Positions 33,618 through 36,514 of a stretch of DNA of 36,514 nucleotides are shown here, in pieces; the stretch's first letter is position 1, and the number at the start of each line of letters is the position of its first letter. The position numbers were made by a program, and so were the translations under genes. Origin of the DNA: Streptomyces sp. NBC_01283 (lineage in GTDB: Bacteria > Actinomycetota > Actinomycetes > Streptomycetales > Streptomycetaceae); NCBI RefSeq assembly GCF_041435335.1, contig NZ_CP108432.1, positions 1-36,514 on the forward strand. The letters run 5' to 3'. A model generated the notes under the pieces. The model was not told the origin of the DNA. It saw nothing but the letters and a program-made list of their open reading frames with translations, and searched no databases.

Positions 33618-33850
33618 CTACTGGCGCAGCAGAGGGAACTGGGCACCGCCGAACATCTGACGCTTGACCACTCTTCAATGTGGTCACCCGGTCTTCGAGG
33701 AGGCCGGGGTTCCAGCGGGTGCTCAGACCCTGGATGACGGCGTCCCGGTCCTGCTCCGGGCCGTGCGTCGGAGTGGAGTCGGCAAGGCCACCCTGGCAGG
33801 CCAGCCATTCGCCGGACCAGCCGAGATCGAACATCCGCCCGCCCCGCCAC
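33618..33850 (-). pseudogene. ISL3-family transposase C-terminal remnant
   Basis: The minus strand reads DAVIQGLSTRWNPGLLEDRV and TTLK, then in another frame KRQMFGGAQFPLLRQ to a TAG at 33618. This matches the end of ISL3 transposases (a VNRIKMIKRQMFGRAxFxLLR type ending). One indel separates the two parts, and the rest of the gene is missing. Confidence 0.5.
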
Positions 33851-34618
33851 ACTTCAGATCAACCCCCCTGGCCGGCCCTGGGCATGGCGGAACAGCACCC
33901 TCAACGTGCTTTCTGCGGCGCCGATATGTCTACATCGCTTGACGATTCCAGCACTGGCCGTTTTCGACAACGCCACCTGCCCTCCCTCTATTTGTTGCGT
34001 GCTCACCAAATCGCAGGTGAGGGGATTTCATCACCCAAACCTTGGCCAGAATCCAATCTGTCGTTGACATGCAATGCGCTGGCAAAGTAGGCGCCGCGAG
34101 GAGGTACCTCACGGCGTCCTGGATTTCCCCTGACCCGAGTTTCCACAGTGCTCTTCACCGACCCGACCACACCGCGCCGCGTTGCGTCGACGCCCGACGC
34201 TGCTCCGGCGCAGGAGGCAGGCCATCATGAGGTGACCGCTCGTCTCCACACGGCGACAGACACGACCCGGGCCGTACTTGGCCTTGCCGTCCCACACGGT
34301 GGGAGACCGCAGGACCGCCCCCGTTCTCGCGGGCACCCCGGCACCAGCCAGCCGACCTCTGCGTCCGGCACTCCATGCGGGGTACCAAGGCCCTCACCAT
34401 GCGAGTCCATGCTGCATGGCTCCACCACCCGATCCACGCATGTCATCCGGGCGTACCGAAGCTGACTGAGCGCCCCGTTTCAGTACCCCTGCGAGCCCCG
34501 CGACCTGCCCTCAACCGGGCAGGCATACCCCAGCCACGCCTCGAGGCGCTTCCGGCCCACAGGTGGACCTGCCCCGTACTACCCCCGTTCCTTCGCGCTG
34601 ACAAAGGAACCCCCTTCC
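33851..34618. other. no supportable gene
   Basis: About 770 bases with only short, unconvincing frames. The right end is the leader of the truncated SulP gene. Composition is locally less G+C-rich around 33930-34090. Confidence 0.4.
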
Positions 34619-34825
34619 ATGGTTTCGACTGACTCCTACCTGCGCACCGCCTTCGGTGAGTTACGCAGACCGCGCGTCCTGCGCCAGGACGCGCTCGCCT
34701 CGCTCGTCGTCTTCCTCGTGGCCCTGCCCCTGTGCATCGGGGTGGCCGTGGCGTCTGGTGTCCCGACCGTTACCGGTCGCTTTGCGACGCCGCCGCCCTG
34801 GACGGATACCGCGGTTTCACCCTGA
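34619..34825 (+). pseudogene. SulP-type anion permease, 5' fragment
   Basis: ATG 34619 opens MVSTDSYLRTAFGELRRPRV, followed by LRQDALASLVVFLVALPLCI and GVAVASGVP, the normal N-terminus and first transmembrane helix of SulP-family transporters (sulfate or bicarbonate permeases). After GVP, near 34770, the sequence becomes unrelated and stops at 34825. More than 90 percent of the transporter is missing. A GGAAC sequence before the ATG may be the old ribosome site. Confidence 0.65.
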
Positions 34826-35164
34826 CCTCACTGGCGAACGTCTGATGATGTCGTCCCAGGACCGGCCGCCGGGAATTAGCAGCAGCGCCTCCGGAGCAAA
34901 CCGCTCGTCCACCGGATCGAACGACTCCGGGAGCACACCCTCCTTCGAAGCTCAAACGAGCTTCTTCCTCTCCACGTTCGCCATCCTGGCTGACACCACC
35001 TCCCGCGACGACTGCGACCCTCCACCGGTCAGCCTCGAGGCGTCGGCCTGCTGCCCGACTGGGCTGACCGTTCCCCCGGCCCGGTGATGGGTGGTCCCCC
35101 GGATGGCTCTGCCGACGAGTGTCGCCGTGAGGCTCGTGCTCGCGGTCGGGTAATCAGAGTGATC
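34826..35164. other. no intact gene; possible minus-strand remnant
   Basis: On the minus strand about 34846-34945 reads EGVLPESFDPVDERFAPEAL and then LLIPGGPGTTSSDVRQ to a stop, which looks like a real C-terminus. It is cut upstream by an in-frame TGA. The family is not recognised. Nothing else is supported. Confidence 0.25.
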
Positions 35165-35715
35165 ATGACCTGCAAATCCGACCTGGAGGCGTTCGTGCCC
35201 CCCTTACGCATTTTCCTCGCCCAAGCCGTCGGAATCGCGATCCTGATCATCGGCGGCGTGGGGACCGCGGTCTTCGACGACGACCGCGCCAGCCTGCTGG
35301 GCGTCGCGCTCGCGTTAGGGCTCAGTCTGCTGGCGGCGGCATACCTGATCGGTCCGATCTCCGCCTGCCACATCAACCCCGCCATCACCGCGGCCATGGT
35401 CGCCACCCGCAAGACCGACGTCCGCCTACTGCCCGCCTACCGGGGCGGCCAGGGCATCGAGGGACTGTTCGGGGCGGGCGCTGCTGATCTGGTCGATCGG
35501 TCACGGCAGAGCCGGCTTCACCACCGTGGACCAGAACGGCACATCCGCCATCGTCTCCGTCAGCCAGGCCGACGTCGCGTCCAACGGCTACGGCGCCCAC
35601 TCCCCCGACCACTACAACCTCACCAGCGTCATCCTTGCGGAAGTCGTGGCCAGCGCCGTGTTCGCGCTCGCCGTGTTCGCGCTCGCCGTGCTCGTCACCA
35701 TCGCCCACGACTTCC
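35165..35715 (+). pseudogene. aquaporin (MIP family), frameshifted and truncated
   Basis: From ATG 35165 the frame encodes RIFLAQAVGIAILIIGGVGT, then GVALALGLSLLAAAYLIGPI and SACHINPAITAAMVATRKTD, with the first NPA motif. Near 35480 coding moves one frame over: ALLIWSIGHGRAGFTTVDQN and LTSVILAEVVASAVFALAVF. One base missing from a G-rich run (GGGGCGGGCG) explains the shift. The protein then ends around VLVTIAHDF and continues with unrelated sequence, so the second half with the second NPA motif is lost. The gene was an AqpZ-like water or small-solute channel and is no longer functional. Confidence 0.7.
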
Positions 35716-36240
35716 CGGTGGCAACGGGCTGCCTAGAAGTCTGCCGAGGATGCTGTCTGGTCGGCGGAGGCTCAGGATGGGTGAGTCGCTGTCGTCACGG
35801 GGGTGCAGGCGGGATCGTCCAGCTGGTGCTGGTGAGTCCAAGGTTGATCAGTCGGCGGAGGTTACCGACGGACTGAGGTACGGGGCGCCGGCCGGTGCCG
35901 GCCGGCGCGGGCCGGTCTCATTCGATCTTCCTTCGCGGATACCCGTCTTGGGACGGGGGAGGGAATGACGCTGCCGTGTGTGCGGGGCAGGTGTCACCAC
36001 ATCACAGGTGGGCCGGGACAAGGGGGCCTGCCGGCCCGCGGTGAGGCGCCGATCTCCGCACGCCGAAGGGCCCGTTGCCAACCAGGAAGCGCGGTCTGGG
36101 ACTCAACGAGTCGATCGACTACGGGTGAAGCGGCGCACGAAAAACGCGAAAGCGTTTCACGATAAATGCGAAAACAAGGTTACACAAACCCCGGACAAGG
36201 AGCTAAACACCCAGCCCTCCGAAGAAATCAGCCGCGGCGG
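35716..36240. other. no supportable gene; contains a GAAA-loop hairpin
   Basis: This stretch follows the aquaporin remnant and ends at the boundary of the inverted repeat. The only structure noted is AAACGC-GAAA-GCGTTT (36142-36157), a 6-bp stem with a GNRA-type loop in an A-rich patch. Frames crossing into the repeat are chimeric. Confidence 0.4.
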
Positions 36241-36514
36241 CGCTGCCCACTGGCGGGCTCCGGACGCGCCAACCACCGAAGCCAAGACCCCTTAAAGAGC
36301 CGCCCGCGTCCGCTCCACCGGACGCAGGCGCGGGTCCAACGGGGCATACCAGGGCGCGGAGAACCCGCACATGCCCAGCGCCACCACCCCACTCATCAGC
36401 ACGAGCACCGCCTCCGGCCAGCCGCTACCACACCGCACCACCCCGCTGAACCCCACAGCGGCGACCACGCACCCGACGAAGGCCGCACTCACCACCGGAC
36501 GCACTGCCAGCCAC
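36241..36514 (-). repeat. inverted repeat, copy B (runs off the window)
   Basis: This is a near-identical reverse complement of 27473-27743. It begins abruptly at CGCTGCCCAC, inside what is the oxygenase coding region in copy A. It therefore carries only the last 17 or so codons of the oxygenase on the plus strand (AHWRAPDAPTTEAKTP, stop at 36295), and continues with the membrane-protein 3' end to the last base. Confidence 0.9.
36292..36514 (-). CDS. second copy of the membrane protein gene, 3' part only
   Basis: The visible 73 or so codons encode the same C-terminus as the gene at 26883-27692: RPVVSAAFVGCVVAAVGFSG, AVLVLMSGVVALGMCGFSAP and DPRLRPVERTRAAL. The one clear protein difference is VVRCGSGWPEAV in place of VVRWAGWPEAV. 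The reading frame is intact to the window edge, so the remainder, and whether it is a full gene, lie outside. Confidence 0.75.
   Translation of the reverse strand, partial: WLAVRPVVSAAFVGCVVAAVGFSGVVRCGSGWPEAVLVLMSGVVALGMCGFSAPWYAPLDPRLRPVERTRAAL

Overview
The window looks like a piece of a Streptomyces (or close actinomycete) genome. The sequence is very G+C-rich with G/C-biased third codon positions. The recognisable proteins are typical of that genus: a 71-aa cold-shock protein, a CseB/CseC-like two-component pair, secreted S1 proteases, a TetR/serine-hydrolase divergon and Streptomyces-type transposases. Remnants of at least eight insertion sequences and many frameshifted genes mark it as an accessory region, such as a chromosome arm or a large plasmid. 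No tRNA, rRNA or CRISPR array was seen.

Layout. 1-3.7 kb is decayed: an unidentified remnant, a frameshifted hemopexin-like/glycine-rich secreted protein, and an IS3-type transposase tail. 3.8-7.7 kb holds an intact secreted S1 protease, a cold-shock protein with a small downstream gene, a DUF5949-like gene, and a second S1 protease broken by one frameshift. 7.8-9.2 kb is an IS110-family element with a frameshifted transposase, bounded by a 10-bp direct repeat. 9.5-14.4 kb (minus strand) is a cell-envelope block: an SH3-like secreted protein, a histidine kinase and response regulator, a membrane endonuclease/exonuclease/phosphatase-fold protein, and a D-Ala-D-Ala carboxypeptidase. 14.5-15.9 kb is decayed coding sequence. 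15.9-17.5 kb encodes an unusual secreted protein with two serine-protease domains in tandem, followed by a strong terminator. 17.7-18.7 kb is a broken HpnD-like squalene/phytoene synthase gene.

19.0-20.8 kb is a divergent pair, a NylB-like serine hydrolase and a TetR regulator, with a perfect inverted repeat between them. 21.0-22.9 kb contains two decayed transposases and an unidentified gene fragment. 22.9-24.1 kb is a polysaccharide deacetylase lipoprotein. 24.2-25.4 kb is non-coding or decayed: it holds a 27-bp palindrome and an internally deleted TnpB (IS200/IS605) with two hairpins. 25.4-26.8 kb is an intact IS256-family element with imperfect terminal repeats and an 8-bp target duplication.

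26.9-33.6 kb is the most coherent gene set. It holds a multi-pass membrane protein and, convergent to it, a tightly coupled minus-strand operon: long-chain polyprenyl diphosphate synthase, ABC ATPase, ABC permease, and an mpaB/Lcp-type (DUF2236) oxygenase. A divergent short-chain dehydrogenase and a RmlD-like reductase follow. I infer isoprenoid chain synthesis, oxidative modification and export. The last 274 bases are a near-identical inverted copy of the convergent 3' ends of the oxygenase and membrane-protein genes, so a second copy of at least the membrane gene runs off the right edge. 33.6-36.2 kb is mostly decayed: an ISL3 tail, a truncated SulP permease and a frameshifted, truncated aquaporin.
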